DNA from: Acidobacteriaceae bacterium
GTDB taxonomy: Bacteria; Acidobacteriota; Terriglobia; Terriglobales; Acidobacteriaceae
DNA length: 32,983 nucleotides
Direction: 5' to 3'
NCBI GenBank assembly: GCA_025361625.1
Contig: JANYKL010000138.1
Span: 1-32,983, forward strand
This document shows, in pieces, positions 1 to 8,468 of the stretch. Within the stretch, counting starts at the first letter, position 1. Each line of letters begins with the position of its first letter. Below the pieces are notes generated by a model. The model worked only from the letters and a program-made list of their open reading frames with translations. It made no database searches and was not told where the DNA came from. Position numbers and translations under genes: made by a program.

Positions 1-2
1 CG

Positions 3-665
3 CTTCCCGGCCACGTCGATTCCAAGAAAGTTCTGCTGGCGGTTGATCCGCGAAAAGATGTTGATGGCTTTCACCCGATGAATGTTGGCAATGTGTCGAC
101 GCAACGGCCCGGTCTTGTTCCTTGCACTCCGGCCGGAGTGATGGAAATTCTCCAGCGCAGTGGAATTAACGTTGCCGGTCATGAAGCCGTCGTCATCGGT
201 CGCAGCGACATCGTCGGGAAGCCGGTGGCGATGCTGCTGCTCAATCAAAACGCGACCGTGACCGTTTGCCATTCGAAGACGCGCGATCTAAAGGAAGTAT
301 GCCGGCGCGCCGATATTCTGGTTGCTGCCATTGGCCGCGCTGGCATGGTCACGCGCGAGTATGTGAAGGCGGGCAGCACAGTGATCGACGTCGGCATCAA
401 CCGGGTCACCGATCGAGAAGAATTTGCTCGGCTGTTCGCCGGTGAATCCGCGGCAAACAAGAAGAGACAAGAAACTTTTGCCGCAAAGGGATCGACGCTG
501 GTGGGAGACGTTCATCCGGAAGTGGCCGAAATAGCCGGAGCCATCACGCCCGTGCCAGGCGGAGTTGGCCCGCTGACGATCGCGATGCTGATGTCCAACA
601 CGGTGAAGGCGGCAATGCTGCGGCGCGGGCTGAAAAACGGGAGTGAATCCGTTTTCTTTGTGTGA
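3..665 (+). CDS. folD: FolD bifunctional methylenetetrahydrofolate dehydrogenase/cyclohydrolase (5' end missing)
   Basis: Cytoplasmic one-carbon enzyme that interconverts 5,10-methylene-THF, 5,10-methenyl-THF and 10-formyl-THF with NADP. The reading frame is open from the left edge, so the start and roughly the first 70 residues lie outside the window; about 220 residues remain of the usual 285-300. Visible family marks are LPGHVD at the very start, [12 protein letters not shown], the dinucleotide-binding stretch [16 protein letters not shown] and the C-terminal signature [16 protein letters not shown]. An insert (about residues 140-160 of the fragment, rich in K, E and A) sits between the NADP domain and the C-terminal signature. 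The first internal ATG (78) is not the start because conserved sequence continues upstream of it. An 85-bp gap separates it from coaE. Confidence 0.95.
   Translation, partial: LPGHVDSKKVLLAVDPRKDVDGFHPMNVGNVSTQRPGLVPCTPAGVMEILQRSGINVAGHEAVVIGRSDIVGKPVAMLLLNQNATVTVCHSKTRDLKEVCRRADILVAAIGRAGMVTREYVKAGSTVIDVGINRVTDREEFARLFAGESAANKKRQETFAAKGSTLVGDVHPEVAEIAGAITPVPGGVGPLTIAMLMSNTVKAAMLRRGLKNGSESVFFV
634..655. terminator. possible hairpin at the 3' end of folD
   Basis: A perfect 7-bp inverted repeat (AAAACGG / CCGTTTT, 8-nt loop) lies just before the folD stop codon and is followed by CTTT. The T's belong partly to the stem, so it is a weak terminator candidate at best. Confidence 0.25.
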
Positions 666-750
666 GGGTGCGAACTTGAAGTTTAGTACGCCGGCGGCGG
701 CGCGAGATGCGGCAAGCCCCGCCTCTGCGGAATTCTGATATGAGCGGCTC

Positions 751-1380
751 GTGTTGAAAATTGGACTTACGGGCGGAATTGCGAGCGGAAAATCCGCTGT
801 CGGCGAGATGTTTGTAAAGCTTGGAGCCCGGCTTATCCAGTCGGACGCTGTGGCTCGCGAACTCATGAAGCCGGGGCAAAAGCCCTATGCGGAAGTCGTC
901 GATTGCTTCGGCCGCGACATTCTCGATTCCGACGGCAGCATCAATCGAGCACGCCTAGCCGAGGCGGCGTTTGGCAGTTCGGGCCAGAGCAATCCACGGG
1001 TCAAAGAGCTCAACGCAATTGTCCATCCAGCCGTCATCGCGAAAGAAAATGAATGGATGCGAGAGGTCGGGCGGTGCGATCCGGCTGCAATCGTTATCGT
1101 CGAGGCGGCGTTAATACTGGAATCGGGCGCACTCGATCGGTTTGACGATTTGATCGTCGTGACCTGCCGTCCCGAGCAACGGATCGCGCGTTATGCCAAG
1201 CGGCACGGGCTATCGGGAGAAGCGGCGCGGGCAGAAGTAACGCGGCGCATGTCGGCACAGCTTCCCGATGAAGAGAAAATCAAAGCTGCGGATTTCATCA
1301 TCGACAACTCTGGGCCGGTCGAAGCGACGGAGATCGAGGTTAGTAAAATTTTTGCGAAGCTTAAGGCCAAGACCGCTTAA
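751..1380 (+). CDS. coaE: dephospho-CoA kinase
   Basis: Catalyses the last step of coenzyme A synthesis, ATP-dependent phosphorylation of the 3'-hydroxyl of dephospho-CoA. The 209-residue product has the usual family length. It opens with the P-loop GLTGGIASGKS (residues 5-15), followed by the DAVAREL segment typical of CoaE and a C-terminal ADFIIDNSG motif that is a family hallmark. The start is GTG at 751; an ATG at 740 is out of frame and quickly closed, and TTG at 754 is an alternative. No strong ribosome-binding site is visible. The gene ends tail-to-tail with the next minus-strand gene, sharing a 4-bp TTAA in which both stop codons lie. Confidence 0.95.
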   Translation: MLKIGLTGGIASGKSAVGEMFVKLGARLIQSDAVARELMKPGQKPYAEVVDCFGRDILDSDGSINRARLAEAAFGSSGQSNPRVKELNAIVHPAVIAKENEWMREVGRCDPAAIVIVEAALILESGALDRFDDLIVVTCRPEQRIARYAKRHGLSGEAARAEVTRRMSAQLPDEEKIKAADFIIDNSGPVEATEIEVSKIFAKLKAKTA

Positions 1381-1730
1381 CTACGCTTGCGGCGCGGAAT
1401 TACGAGCCACTGCAAGATCGAACTGACGATACTGAGCACGATCGCCCCGAAGAATGCCGCGACAAAATCCCGCACATAGAATCCGCGTACAAAGTTGGCA
1501 GCGAGTTCCAGCATAAGCGCGTTGATCACGAACCAGAAAAGGCCAAGTGTCAAAATGGTGAGCGGAAACGTGAGAATCTTCAATACGAAGCCGATGGTGG
1601 CGTTAGCTAAACCAATGGCGGCCGCCGCTATCAGCGCCGCGACCGGGTCGCTTACTCTTATTCCCGGCACGACATGGGCGACGATCCACACTGCCAGGGC
1701 GGTTAGAATCCAGTGCAGCAAAAGACGCAC
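1377..1730 (-). CDS. phage-holin family IV-like four-helix membrane protein
   Basis: A 117-residue very hydrophobic protein with four predicted membrane helices. It has the layout of the YvlD / mycobacterial four-TMS 'holin superfamily IV' group: a first helix with HWILTALAVWIVAHVVPGI, a small Ala/Gly-rich second helix, a third with FPLTILTLGLFWFVINALML, and a last helix before a basic tail (RRKRS). Despite the name, members in non-phage contexts are ordinary inner-membrane proteins of unknown function. Nothing nearby is phage-like, so a lysis role is not supported. The stop overlaps the coaE stop by 4 bp in convergent orientation. Confidence 0.85.
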   Translation of the reverse strand: MRLLLHWILTALAVWIVAHVVPGIRVSDPVAALIAAAAIGLANATIGFVLKILTFPLTILTLGLFWFVINALMLELAANFVRGFYVRDFVAAFFGAIVLSIVSSILQWLVIPRRKRS

Positions 1731-1835
1731 AGTGTCCTCCAGAACAACTTGAAACGGTGATGCACACTATACAACGCGGGGCCGCTTTCAAAAAATCTTT
1801 GAGCTGGAATCCCATGCCGCGGAAATCATAACGCT

Positions 1836-2315
1836 GTGCGGAAAACTAATGCAGTTCGTTTACTCGATCAGTGGGGGATTCGCTACAAGCTATCCGGGTA
1901 CAGCGTCGACGCCAATGATCTGGCGGCCGAGACGGTGGCGGCAAAGATCGGATTGCCTCCGGAACAGGTGTTTAAAACCCTGGTCGCACGTGGAGATCGT
2001 ATCGGTATTTTCATGGCGGTGATTCCAGGGAATCAGGAATTAAATTTGAAAGCGCTGGCTCACGTTGCAGGGGAGAAAAAGGTTGAACTGGTTGCGGTGA
2101 AAGAGTTGCAAGCCCTGACCGGCTACATTCGCGGCGGAGTCACTGCGCTCGCGGCGAAGCGGGAGTTTCCGGTTTACGTGGATGAGACGATCGAGTTGTT
2201 CGATGTTATCTCGATTTCGGCAGGCGTTCGAGGTCTGCAAGTTTTGCTGGCGCCTGCAGACTATTTGCGCGCCACGAAGGGCAAACTAGCTGCGCTCAGC
2301 CAGCCAAAGCTTTAG
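1836..2315 (+). CDS. ybaK: YbaK/EbsC-type aminoacyl-tRNA deacylase
   Basis: Trans-editing enzyme of the YbaK family, which hydrolyses mischarged Cys-tRNA(Pro) and related species. The 159-residue product has the family length. VFKTLVARG carries the conserved catalytic lysine (about Lys47, equivalent to E. coli Lys46). The mid-region GYIRGGVTALAAK matches the family G-Y-x-x-G-G-x-x-P segment, although the usual P-x-G is replaced by T-A-L here. The C-terminus has the FDVISISAGVRGLQVLL substrate-pocket pattern. GTG at 1836 is the start, with GGAAA about 11 nt upstream. The gene stands alone, 70 bp before the next gene. The tRNA specificity cannot be read from sequence. Confidence 0.9.
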   Translation: MRKTNAVRLLDQWGIRYKLSGYSVDANDLAAETVAAKIGLPPEQVFKTLVARGDRIGIFMAVIPGNQELNLKALAHVAGEKKVELVAVKELQALTGYIRGGVTALAAKREFPVYVDETIELFDVISISAGVRGLQVLLAPADYLRATKGKLAALSQPKL

Positions 2316-2385
2316 GAGCTCTAGGGATCGGGTTAAACTACCCTCATTCCCCGAGGGAAGGCATCATACGGAGACCGAGGTTTAG

Positions 2386-3597
2386 ATGACTGCTGCTACG
2401 CGCGCCAATCCGCTTTCGTTTTTGAGTGACCAGTTGCGTGAACTAAAAGCCAAGGGGACGCATTTCAAGTTACGCGTGCTCGACGATGAGCAGGCGGCGC
2501 TCTGTACTTTTGACGGCAAGCGCGTCATCAACCTTGCCTCCAACAATTATCTCGGCTTCACAACCCATCCCAAGCTTCGGGAAGCGGCGCTCGACGCGAC
2601 GCGCAAATACGGAGTCGGATCGGGCGCGGTGCGCACGATTGCAGGCACGATGAAGATCCACATGGAATTGGAGGAAAAAATCGCGCGCTTCAAGAATGTG
2701 GAAGCTTGCGTAGTCTTCCAATCGGGATTTACGGCGAATGCGGGAACGGTCTCATCTTTTCTGGGCAAAGACGACTTTATTATTTCGGATGAATTAAATC
2801 ACGCTTCGATCATCGATGGAGCGCGTCTCTCCCGCGCGAAGATTCTCGTTTTCCGCCACAAAGACGTTGCGCATGCGGAAGAACAACTAGCCAGTATCAA
2901 GGATCAACCCGGCAAAAAGCTGGTCATTACCGACGGCGTGTTCTCGATGGATGGCGATATTGGCCCTTTGCCCGGCCTCTGCGACGCGGCCGAAAAGTAC
3001 GGCGCAATCATGATGGTCGACGATGCGCATTCCTCCGGCGTTCTGGGCCGGCAAGGTCGCGGGACAATCGATCACTTTTCAGTTCACGGGCGCGTCGACA
3101 TTCAAGTTGGGACGTTATCGAAGGCGATCGGAGCACTAGGCGGATACGTCTGCGGTACCCGCGACCTAATCGATTTTCTTTATCATCGCGCCCGGCCGTT
3201 TCTTTTTTCTACTTCTCACCCGCCGTCCGTCGCTGCCACCTGCATTGCAGCGTTCGATGTTCTCGAAAGCGAACCACAGTGGATGGAGCAGCTCTGGGAG
3301 AACACTCGCTTCTGGAAAAAAGAACTGGGACTGCTCGGTTTCAACATAGGAGGAAAGACAACGCCGGCAAGCGAAACTCCGATCACCCCGATCATCATTG
3401 GCGACGGTCGACTGACCATGGATTTCTCGCGCGAGCTGTTTACAGAAGGTGTGCTCGGAACTGGTATCGCTTTTCCAACCGTTCCGGAAGGCAAGGCGCG
3501 CATACGCACGATCGTCACGGCCACTCATACCAGAGACGAACTGCAGCAAGCTCTCGAAGTGCTGCAACGTGTCGGCAAGAAAATGGGAATTTTGTAA
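2386..3597 (+). CDS. alpha-oxoamine synthase, probably glycine C-acetyltransferase (Kbl) or BioF-like
   Basis: PLP enzyme of fold type I that condenses an acyl-CoA with an amino acid. Kbl uses glycine and acetyl-CoA; BioF uses alanine and pimeloyl-CoA or -ACP. The 403-residue product has the right length. Visible residues are the Schiff-base lysine in TLSKAIGALGGY (Lys246), the cofactor residues in MMVDDAHSSG (Asp213, His215), the stacking histidine in DELNHAS (His139) and the substrate loop SNNYLGF. The TLSKAIG form resembles the Bacillus/Thermus group with broad Kbl/BioF activity. Neither threonine dehydrogenase nor other biotin genes are nearby, so the substrate is undecided. ATG 2386 has GAGG 8-9 nt upstream. 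Confidence 0.9.
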   Translation: MTAATRANPLSFLSDQLRELKAKGTHFKLRVLDDEQAALCTFDGKRVINLASNNYLGFTTHPKLREAALDATRKYGVGSGAVRTIAGTMKIHMELEEKIARFKNVEACVVFQSGFTANAGTVSSFLGKDDFIISDELNHASIIDGARLSRAKILVFRHKDVAHAEEQLASIKDQPGKKLVITDGVFSMDGDIGPLPGLCDAAEKYGAIMMVDDAHSSGVLGRQGRGTIDHFSVHGRVDIQVGTLSKAIGALGGYVCGTRDLIDFLYHRARPFLFSTSHPPSVAATCIAAFDVLESEPQWMEQLWENTRFWKKELGLLGFNIGGKTTPASETPITPIIIGDGRLTMDFSRELFTEGVLGTGIAFPTVPEGKARIRTIVTATHTRDELQQALEVLQRVGKKMGIL

Positions 3598-3725
3598 ACG
3601 CCCACTATAGATTATTTCCTTCTTGTTCTGCGGGCATGCGTTGGGCGTAAGCGTTGAGAACGAAGAATTGCGGGTGTCGTCTAGTGAGTAATCTACCTGC
3701 AAGGGTGAGGCGCCTGGAATCGTTC

Positions 3726-3731
3726 TAGAAT
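3726..3731 (+). promoter_or_regulatory. candidate -10 element of folP
   Basis: TAGAAT ends 10 nt before the folP ATG, so a transcript would have almost no leader. No good -35 is visible 17 bp upstream. The same arrangement recurs elsewhere in this window. Confidence 0.4.
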
Positions 3732-3741
3732 AGCGGGCGGC

Positions 3742-4677
3742 ATGCGACCGATATTCCAATGGCGTCTAAATTCCCGTGTTCTCGAACTGGGACGCCGAAC
3801 GCTGATCATGGGGGTCGTAAACGTAACTCCAGATTCGTTCTCCGATGGCGGCCTGTTTATTGACGCCGAAAAAGCACTGTCTCACGCAGAAAAATTATTG
3901 GATGAGGGAGCGGCCATCATCGATATAGGTGGAGAGTCGACCCGGCCTGGAAGCATCGTTACTTCTGCGGCAACTGCAAGATCAGCAGGGCCGTACGTTT
4001 CCGAGGAGGAAGAGAAGGCCCGCATTCTTCCCGTCATCGGCGAATTGAAGCGACGGCGTCCGGAGGCAATCCTTAGCGTCGATACCTACAAGGCAAGTGT
4101 CGCGCGAGCAGCGGTTGAAGCCGGGGCGGAGGTTGTAAACGACGTCAGCGGAGGATTGTGGGACCAAAAAATGTCGAAGGTTCTGGCCGAGCTTAAAGTT
4201 GGGGTTGTCTTCATGCATACGCGCGGCAAACCGGAAGAATGGGATTCATTGCCGCCGATTGGAGACTCGGTACTTACGGTCAAGCGTGAGTTGCAGCAGA
4301 TTGCGCAGTCCGCGACTCTGGCAGGGATCAAGCGCGAAAGCATCGTGTTGGATCCTGGCTTCGGGTTTGGCAAGCGCTACGAAGAAAACTATCCTTTGCT
4401 TGCCCACTTCGCTCAATTTCAACAAATGGGTTTCCCGCTCCTCGCCGGCGTTTCCCGCAAGGGCTTTATCGGGCGCTTGCTGGCGCGCGCGGAATCACGA
4501 GACGCAGAGAGCGTCGACGCTAAAAAAGATGTCGATGTTTCGAAGCGGTTATTCGGGACGTTGGCTGCGGAGACAGCGCTGATTCTGAAAGGCGCTCATA
4601 TCATCCGAACGCATGACGTGCGTGCGGCGGCGGATGCTGCGCGGGTAGCCGATGCGATCGTGGCGAGTGGCGGCTAG
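3742..4677 (+). CDS. folP: dihydropteroate synthase
   Basis: Condenses para-aminobenzoate with hydroxymethyl-dihydropterin pyrophosphate in folate synthesis; this is the sulfonamide target family. The TIM-barrel motifs appear in order: MGVVNVTPDSFSDGG (Asn27), DIGGESTRPG (61-70), LSVDTYKA, VNDVSGG, VLDPGFGFGK (Asp204, Lys211), GVSRKGFIG (Ser238-Lys240) and the C-terminal RTHDV. At 311 residues it is longer than the usual 270-290 because of two inserts: an Ala/Thr/Ser-rich one after STRPG (about 71-85) and a charged one after GRLLA (about 250-265). Both lie in loop positions. folD is 3 kb upstream but not in the same transcription unit. Confidence 0.96.
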   Translation: MRPIFQWRLNSRVLELGRRTLIMGVVNVTPDSFSDGGLFIDAEKALSHAEKLLDEGAAIIDIGGESTRPGSIVTSAATARSAGPYVSEEEEKARILPVIGELKRRRPEAILSVDTYKASVARAAVEAGAEVVNDVSGGLWDQKMSKVLAELKVGVVFMHTRGKPEEWDSLPPIGDSVLTVKRELQQIAQSATLAGIKRESIVLDPGFGFGKRYEENYPLLAHFAQFQQMGFPLLAGVSRKGFIGRLLARAESRDAESVDAKKDVDVSKRLFGTLAAETALILKGAHIIRTHDVRAAADAARVADAIVASGG

Positions 4678-4709
4678 CACAACTTCTGTGATGAAATTTG
4701 AGAATGCCG

Positions 4710-4766
4710 GATCGTGAAGATTCGAATCGTTAAGTTTTAGATCGTAAGTTTCGAATCGTTAAGTTT
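4710..4766. repeat. imperfect ~30-bp tandem repeat
   Basis: Two copies of a unit that contains TTCGAATCGTTAAGTTT (4721-4737 and 4750-4766, period 29 bp), preceded each time by ATCGT-AAG. The second copy supplies the stop codon and the last residues of the minus-strand kinase gene. Confidence 0.8.
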
Positions 4767-6507
4767 CGACCGCTTGAGCCAGCGCTGGACTTGAGTTGAG
4801 GGCGGGCAATCGAATCTCAAATGCGGCACCACCCTCGGGGCGGTTGTAGCAGCTAATTTGACCCTGGTGATCTTGAATGACTCCATAAGTTGCGCTCAAA
4901 CCGAGGCCGGTTCCTTTGCCGATGGGCTTCGTGGTGTAGAAAGGGTCGAATACGCGGCCCGGATCGCGCATGCCGGGACCTGAATCCGCAAACTGAACAA
5001 CCACTTCATCCGCCTCATTCCACACCGAGACTTGCAGTCGTCCGCCGCCAACTTCCTGCAGGGCGTCCACCGCATTTTCTACGATTTGAAGAAACGCTTG
5101 CAGCAGTTGGTTCGAATTGCCCCGCACGCGCGAAACCTTCTCCTTGCTTTCAACCGTAAGGTTGATGCTTTTATTCTGCAGCTTGAAACCTTCCATCTGA
5201 ATGGCACGCTGCAAAAGTTGTTTGACTTCAAGAGGGCTCTTCTCCCCGGGAGTCTGCTGCGAAAAGCTCAAGAGATCGCCGACCAGCTCGCGAGTTCGAC
5301 GCGCCTGCTGCCCAATCTTCTGGGCTGTCGAGATCTGTTCGCGAGACAGTTTGCCACTGGAGGCGATGCTCTCCGAGCTTTTCAGAATCGATGACAGCGG
5401 AAATTCCAGCTCTCCGGCAGCGAGTGCTACCAATTCTCCCAGCGAGGCGAGCTTTGCCTGCTGGATTGCCCTGCCTTGCAGGCGCTTAAGATTGTCGAAA
5501 CTGTCGCGTGAATCTTCCAGAAGCTGCAAGAGACGCCGGTCGAGAATATGTTGTTTAAGAAACACGAAAAACGCCAGAAAACCGATTCCTCCCATTGCCA
5601 CGGCGAAGCGCACATGACGAAGCAGCGGCTCATCGTGCCCCATAAACAGCGACCAATAGGCCATCAACGGCAGTGAGAGTAATGCAACTTGCGCCATCGG
5701 CGAGGCCACGGGCCGGTTGGAATGCTTTAAAGACGGGAGTAAGGGGACGTCGCGTAAACGAGCGCGCCCTGCAATTGCCACCCAAAGAAACCCGAGGGAT
5801 GCGGCGATAAATGGCAGGTCGTAGATGCTGCCGCTGGAATACGTTCCCCGATAGATCGCGGTGTTCATCGATTCGGAAGAAACGGTGTAAAGAAAAGAAG
5901 CCGCCAAAATGTCGCGGTAAAGATTTTTCCAAAGCCCCGTGCTTTTGAAGTATGCGTTCGCGGAAACAGCGATCAGAATGATGCCTTCGATCAGGTACAG
6001 CAAATTCCAGCGCGGATTGTAGATCGCAATGTCAACCTTCACATATTCTTCGGGAAACACAAAGAAGGCATATACCACCACCCACCAAACCAGCAAAATA
6101 AGAACGTTTAGCGCGCTCAGCCCGACCCCTTCGCGCTCGTCAGCCTTGCGGGGCCGGATAGCCACTGCGGCAGTTAGCGGCACGATGTGCAAAAATCCGT
6201 CGATGTCTCCAAGGTAAGGATCGGGAATATGGCGTCGCAGTATAACCTCGTACCAAGTCCAACCGGCGAGGTTGATCGCCCACATTCCAAGACCTAAAAA
6301 AATCAGACTCCAGAACAGGCGCTTGTGCCCGTCACTGTCGTAGGCGTTCTTTGCTGAGATCACAGACGCTGCAAGGATTATTAAAAGAGGAACGCAATCT
6401 CCCATGACCGTCCGAAAGAACGGATTCGGGAAAATGTGAGGCGATAAGGCAAACGCTACTATCAGCCCGATGGCTCCGCACAAAAACGACTTTTGCGATT
6501 TAGACAC
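4759..6507 (-). CDS. membrane histidine-kinase-like protein lacking the phospho-acceptor histidine
   Basis: A 582-residue protein with about ten predicted membrane helices (roughly residues 8-320), a linker helix and a C-terminal transmitter of the NtrB-like type. The ATPase half looks complete: N-box ENAVDAL (Asn478), G1 DSGPGM (Asp508), F-box FDPFYTTK and G2 GTGLGLS. The dimerisation helix begins ASLGELVALAAGELEFPL, where relatives read A-H-E-[IL]-N-N-P-L. The histidine is therefore Gly365 (codon GGA at 5415-5413, minus strand), and N-N is E-F. Classical autophosphorylation on histidine should not be possible. It may be a pseudokinase, a dimer partner of another kinase, or use another acceptor. 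No response-regulator gene is adjacent. The start is GTG at 6507; the stop lies inside a tandem repeat. Confidence 0.92.
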   Translation of the reverse strand: MSKSQKSFLCGAIGLIVAFALSPHIFPNPFFRTVMGDCVPLLIILAASVISAKNAYDSDGHKRLFWSLIFLGLGMWAINLAGWTWYEVILRRHIPDPYLGDIDGFLHIVPLTAAVAIRPRKADEREGVGLSALNVLILLVWWVVVYAFFVFPEEYVKVDIAIYNPRWNLLYLIEGIILIAVSANAYFKSTGLWKNLYRDILAASFLYTVSSESMNTAIYRGTYSSGSIYDLPFIAASLGFLWVAIAGRARLRDVPLLPSLKHSNRPVASPMAQVALLSLPLMAYWSLFMGHDEPLLRHVRFAVAMGGIGFLAFFVFLKQHILDRRLLQLLEDSRDSFDNLKRLQGRAIQQAKLASLGELVALAAGELEFPLSSILKSSESIASSGKLSREQISTAQKIGQQARRTRELVGDLLSFSQQTPGEKSPLEVKQLLQRAIQMEGFKLQNKSINLTVESKEKVSRVRGNSNQLLQAFLQIVENAVDALQEVGGGRLQVSVWNEADEVVVQFADSGPGMRDPGRVFDPFYTTKPIGKGTGLGLSATYGVIQDHQGQISCYNRPEGGAAFEIRLPALNSSPALAQAVET

Positions 6508-6566
6508 CTGGCTTCATCTTATGATGTTCGTGGCGAAATGTTAGATCACCGGGCGGCTACTTGCGA

Positions 6567-6578
6567 TTACGGACGTAA
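6567..6578. promoter_or_regulatory. inverted repeat between the divergent kinase and hemB genes
   Basis: TTACG-GA-CGTAA, with a TTGCG direct repeat on either side (6561-6565 and 6581-6585), lies centrally in the 143-bp divergent intergenic region. It is a possible operator. No regulator can be named. Confidence 0.3.
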
Positions 6579-6650
6579 CCTTGCGTCAGTTCTGTTGTTA
6601 TTCTCTGACCCGGTCAAATCCTCTGACCACTTCCCACTCATCTAGGTTTC

Positions 6651-7694
6651 ATGCTGCTAAAATCACGGATCATGGCATTCCCTGCCAATCGCTTGAGGCG
6701 CTTGCGTCGCACTGAGTCGCTCCGGTCCCTGGTGCGGGAGACACGGCTCACGCCTGAATCGTTCGTGTATCCCCTTTTCGTTTGTCCTGGGAGCGGAATT
6801 CGCAAAGAAGTCGGCTCCATGCCCGGCGTTTTTAATCTTTCCGTGGATGAAGCTGTCAAAGAGGCTCGTGAAACGCGGGCGCTCGGGGTGCTGTCAGTTA
6901 TTCTGTTCGGGCTCCCGGAAAAAAAGGATGAGGTCGCGAGCGGCGCCTGGGCAGATAACGGCATAGTGCAGCGTGCGGCGAGGGCGATCAAGAGCGAGGT
7001 ACCCGATCTGCTCATTATGGGCGATGTCTGTCTCTGCGAATACATGTCTCACGGTCACTGCGGGATTGTAAAAGCCAATCCGCAATCGCTTGGCGCGGCG
7101 GCTTTAGCGCCCCCCGTGACCTCGGAATACGAAATCGCGAACGACGCCACATTAGAGGTGCTGGCTCGAGCTTCGGTGTCGTTGGCCAGGGCGGGAGTCG
7201 ACATTATCGCGCCGTCAGACATGATGGACGGACGGGTCGCGGCGATCCGCGCGGCCCTCGATCAGGAGGGGTTCGAGAATACACCAATTCTCTCTTACGC
7301 CGCCAAGTTTGCGTCCGGCTTCTATGGGCCCTTTCGAGAAGCGGCCGATTCGGCGCCGCAGTTCGGGGATCGACGCTCCTACCAGATGGATCCTGGAAAT
7401 GTACGAGAGGCTATGCGCGAGATCGAATTGGATATCGAAGAAGGCGCCGACATGATTATGGTGAAGCCGGCTATGCCTTATCTGGACGTGATAGCGGCTG
7501 CGCGGGAGCGCTTCGATCTCCCCTTGGCGGCCTATCAGGTGTCGGGCGAGTATGCCATGATCGAGGCCGCCGCGCGCAACCATTGGATCGACCGGGAGCG
7601 GGTCATGATGGAGTCACTGCTTTGCATTCGGCGCGCCGGAGCCAGCATGATTTTGACATACTATGCGAAAGAGGCTGCCAGGCTGCTTTCGTGA
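6651..7694 (+). CDS. hemB: delta-aminolevulinic acid dehydratase (porphobilinogen synthase)
   Basis: Joins two 5-aminolevulinate molecules to porphobilinogen in heme synthesis. The 347-residue TIM-barrel protein shows both active-site lysines, in [15 protein letters not shown] (Lys219) and [10 protein letters not shown] (Lys272). It also has the zinc-type triple-cysteine site [14 protein letters not shown] (Cys127, Cys129, Cys137), so a Zn-dependent form is expected. The other signature [11 protein letters not shown] is present. ATG 6651 has TAGG 5-8 nt upstream. ATG 6672 ([15 protein letters not shown]) fits the usual family N-terminus better and may be the real start. Transcribed divergently from the kinase-like gene. 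A 6-bp stem hairpin follows the stop. Confidence 0.96.
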   Translation: MLLKSRIMAFPANRLRRLRRTESLRSLVRETRLTPESFVYPLFVCPGSGIRKEVGSMPGVFNLSVDEAVKEARETRALGVLSVILFGLPEKKDEVASGAWADNGIVQRAARAIKSEVPDLLIMGDVCLCEYMSHGHCGIVKANPQSLGAAALAPPVTSEYEIANDATLEVLARASVSLARAGVDIIAPSDMMDGRVAAIRAALDQEGFENTPILSYAAKFASGFYGPFREAADSAPQFGDRRSYQMDPGNVREAMREIELDIEEGADMIMVKPAMPYLDVIAAARERFDLPLAAYQVSGEYAMIEAAARNHWIDRERVMMESLLCIRRAGASMILTYYAKEAARLLS

Positions 7695-7705
7695 TCAAAA
7701 TGCTG

Positions 7706-7723
7706 GGTTTGTATTCGCAAACC
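7706..7723. other. hairpin between hemB and the sigma-factor gene
   Basis: GGTTTG and CAAACC form a perfect 6-bp stem with a TATTCG loop, 11 bp after the hemB stop. No T-tract follows, so it is not a standard intrinsic terminator. It may stabilise the hemB 3' end or serve as an operator. Confidence 0.35.
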
Positions 7724-7754
7724 GGCTGAATACCATCCGAATCCCAAAACGGTG

Positions 7755-7760
7755 TAGAAT
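7755..7760 (+). promoter_or_regulatory. candidate -10 element of the sigma/CHAT operon
   Basis: TAGAAT 23 nt before the TTG start of the sigma gene. No clear housekeeping -35 is visible. A TGAATACC stretch at 7727-7734 could belong to an ECF-type promoter, but its spacing is loose. Confidence 0.35.
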
Positions 7761-7783
7761 CCCTCCCGAACTGGGAGTGGGCT

Positions 7784-8467
7784 TTGGCGCAGAACCTGAA
7801 TTACCCATCTTCGGAGCTCGTGAAAGCTTGCGCGAATGCGAACGATGAAGTCGCCTGGGCGGAATTTATACGACGCTTCCAGCCGCTCATAGCCGGCGCA
7901 GCGCTCAGGACGGCGCGTATGTGGGGCGATATCTCGTCACCGCATCTGGACGACTTGATTCAGGAAACGTATCTCAAGCTATGCCAGGACAATTGCCGGT
8001 TACTGCGCTCGTTCGAGGGCAGACACGAAGATTCCATTTTTGGATTTCTGAAAGTGTTGGCCGCAAACGTGGTCCACGATCATTTCAAAGCGTCGCTTGC
8101 CGCAAAACGCGGCGCAGGCGTCCGAGCCCTTCCGTGCGCAGATCTCGAAACTGCCACGGACAGAGATGATAGCTTCACGGCGGTTGCACATCGCCTACAA
8201 ATGGAACGAATTAACCGCATTCTCAATCAGGTGACCGCAGGCAAAGATCAGGAGAGAAAACGAGTCATTTTCTGGCTCCGGCACCGACAAGGTTTTACCG
8301 CGAGCGAGATTGCAGCGCTCCCGGCGATTGGCTTGACGACGGAAGGGGTCGAAAGCGTTCTTTTGCGTCTTTCGGTCATGATCCGAAATCACCTGAATGC
8401 AACTCAGCCGCATCGGGAAGTGAAGGCTTTGAAGCGAGAAAATCGTTTTAAAAGTCACGGGAGTTAG
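7784..8467 (+). CDS. ECF-type sigma-70 family RNA polymerase sigma factor
   Basis: A 227-residue protein with the two-domain layout of ECF sigma factors. Region 2 (about residues 20-105) contains DDLIQETYLKLCQD followed by SIFGFLKVLAANVVHDHFK, the helices that bind core enzyme and the -10 element. Region 4 (about 145-215) contains GFTASEIAALPAIGLTTEGVE, a helix-turn-helix for the -35. The start is TTG at 7784, supported by GGAG 6 nt upstream and by conserved sequence beginning just after it; no better ATG lies upstream. Its stop is 1 bp from the next start, and the Shine-Dalgarno GGGAG (8459-8463) of the CHAT gene lies inside its last codons. Translational coupling, and regulation of this factor by the next protein, are therefore likely. 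Confidence 0.93.
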   Translation: MAQNLNYPSSELVKACANANDEVAWAEFIRRFQPLIAGAALRTARMWGDISSPHLDDLIQETYLKLCQDNCRLLRSFEGRHEDSIFGFLKVLAANVVHDHFKASLAAKRGAGVRALPCADLETATDRDDSFTAVAHRLQMERINRILNQVTAGKDQERKRVIFWLRHRQGFTASEIAALPAIGLTTEGVESVLLRLSVMIRNHLNATQPHREVKALKRENRFKSHGS

Positions 8468-8468
8468 G

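Noticed and set aside
288-866. Long minus-strand frame across folD and coaE
   Set aside because: It overlaps two clearly identified genes on the other strand and shows no family motif; a shadow frame.
1377-1730. Prophage or lysis gene suggested by the holin-type family
   Set aside because: No phage genes or endolysin nearby; the family is often misnamed and found in ordinary chromosomal context.
2386-3597. Firm naming as bioF or kbl
   Set aside because: Both enzymes share all visible motifs and neither biotin nor threonine genes are adjacent, so no gene symbol was given.
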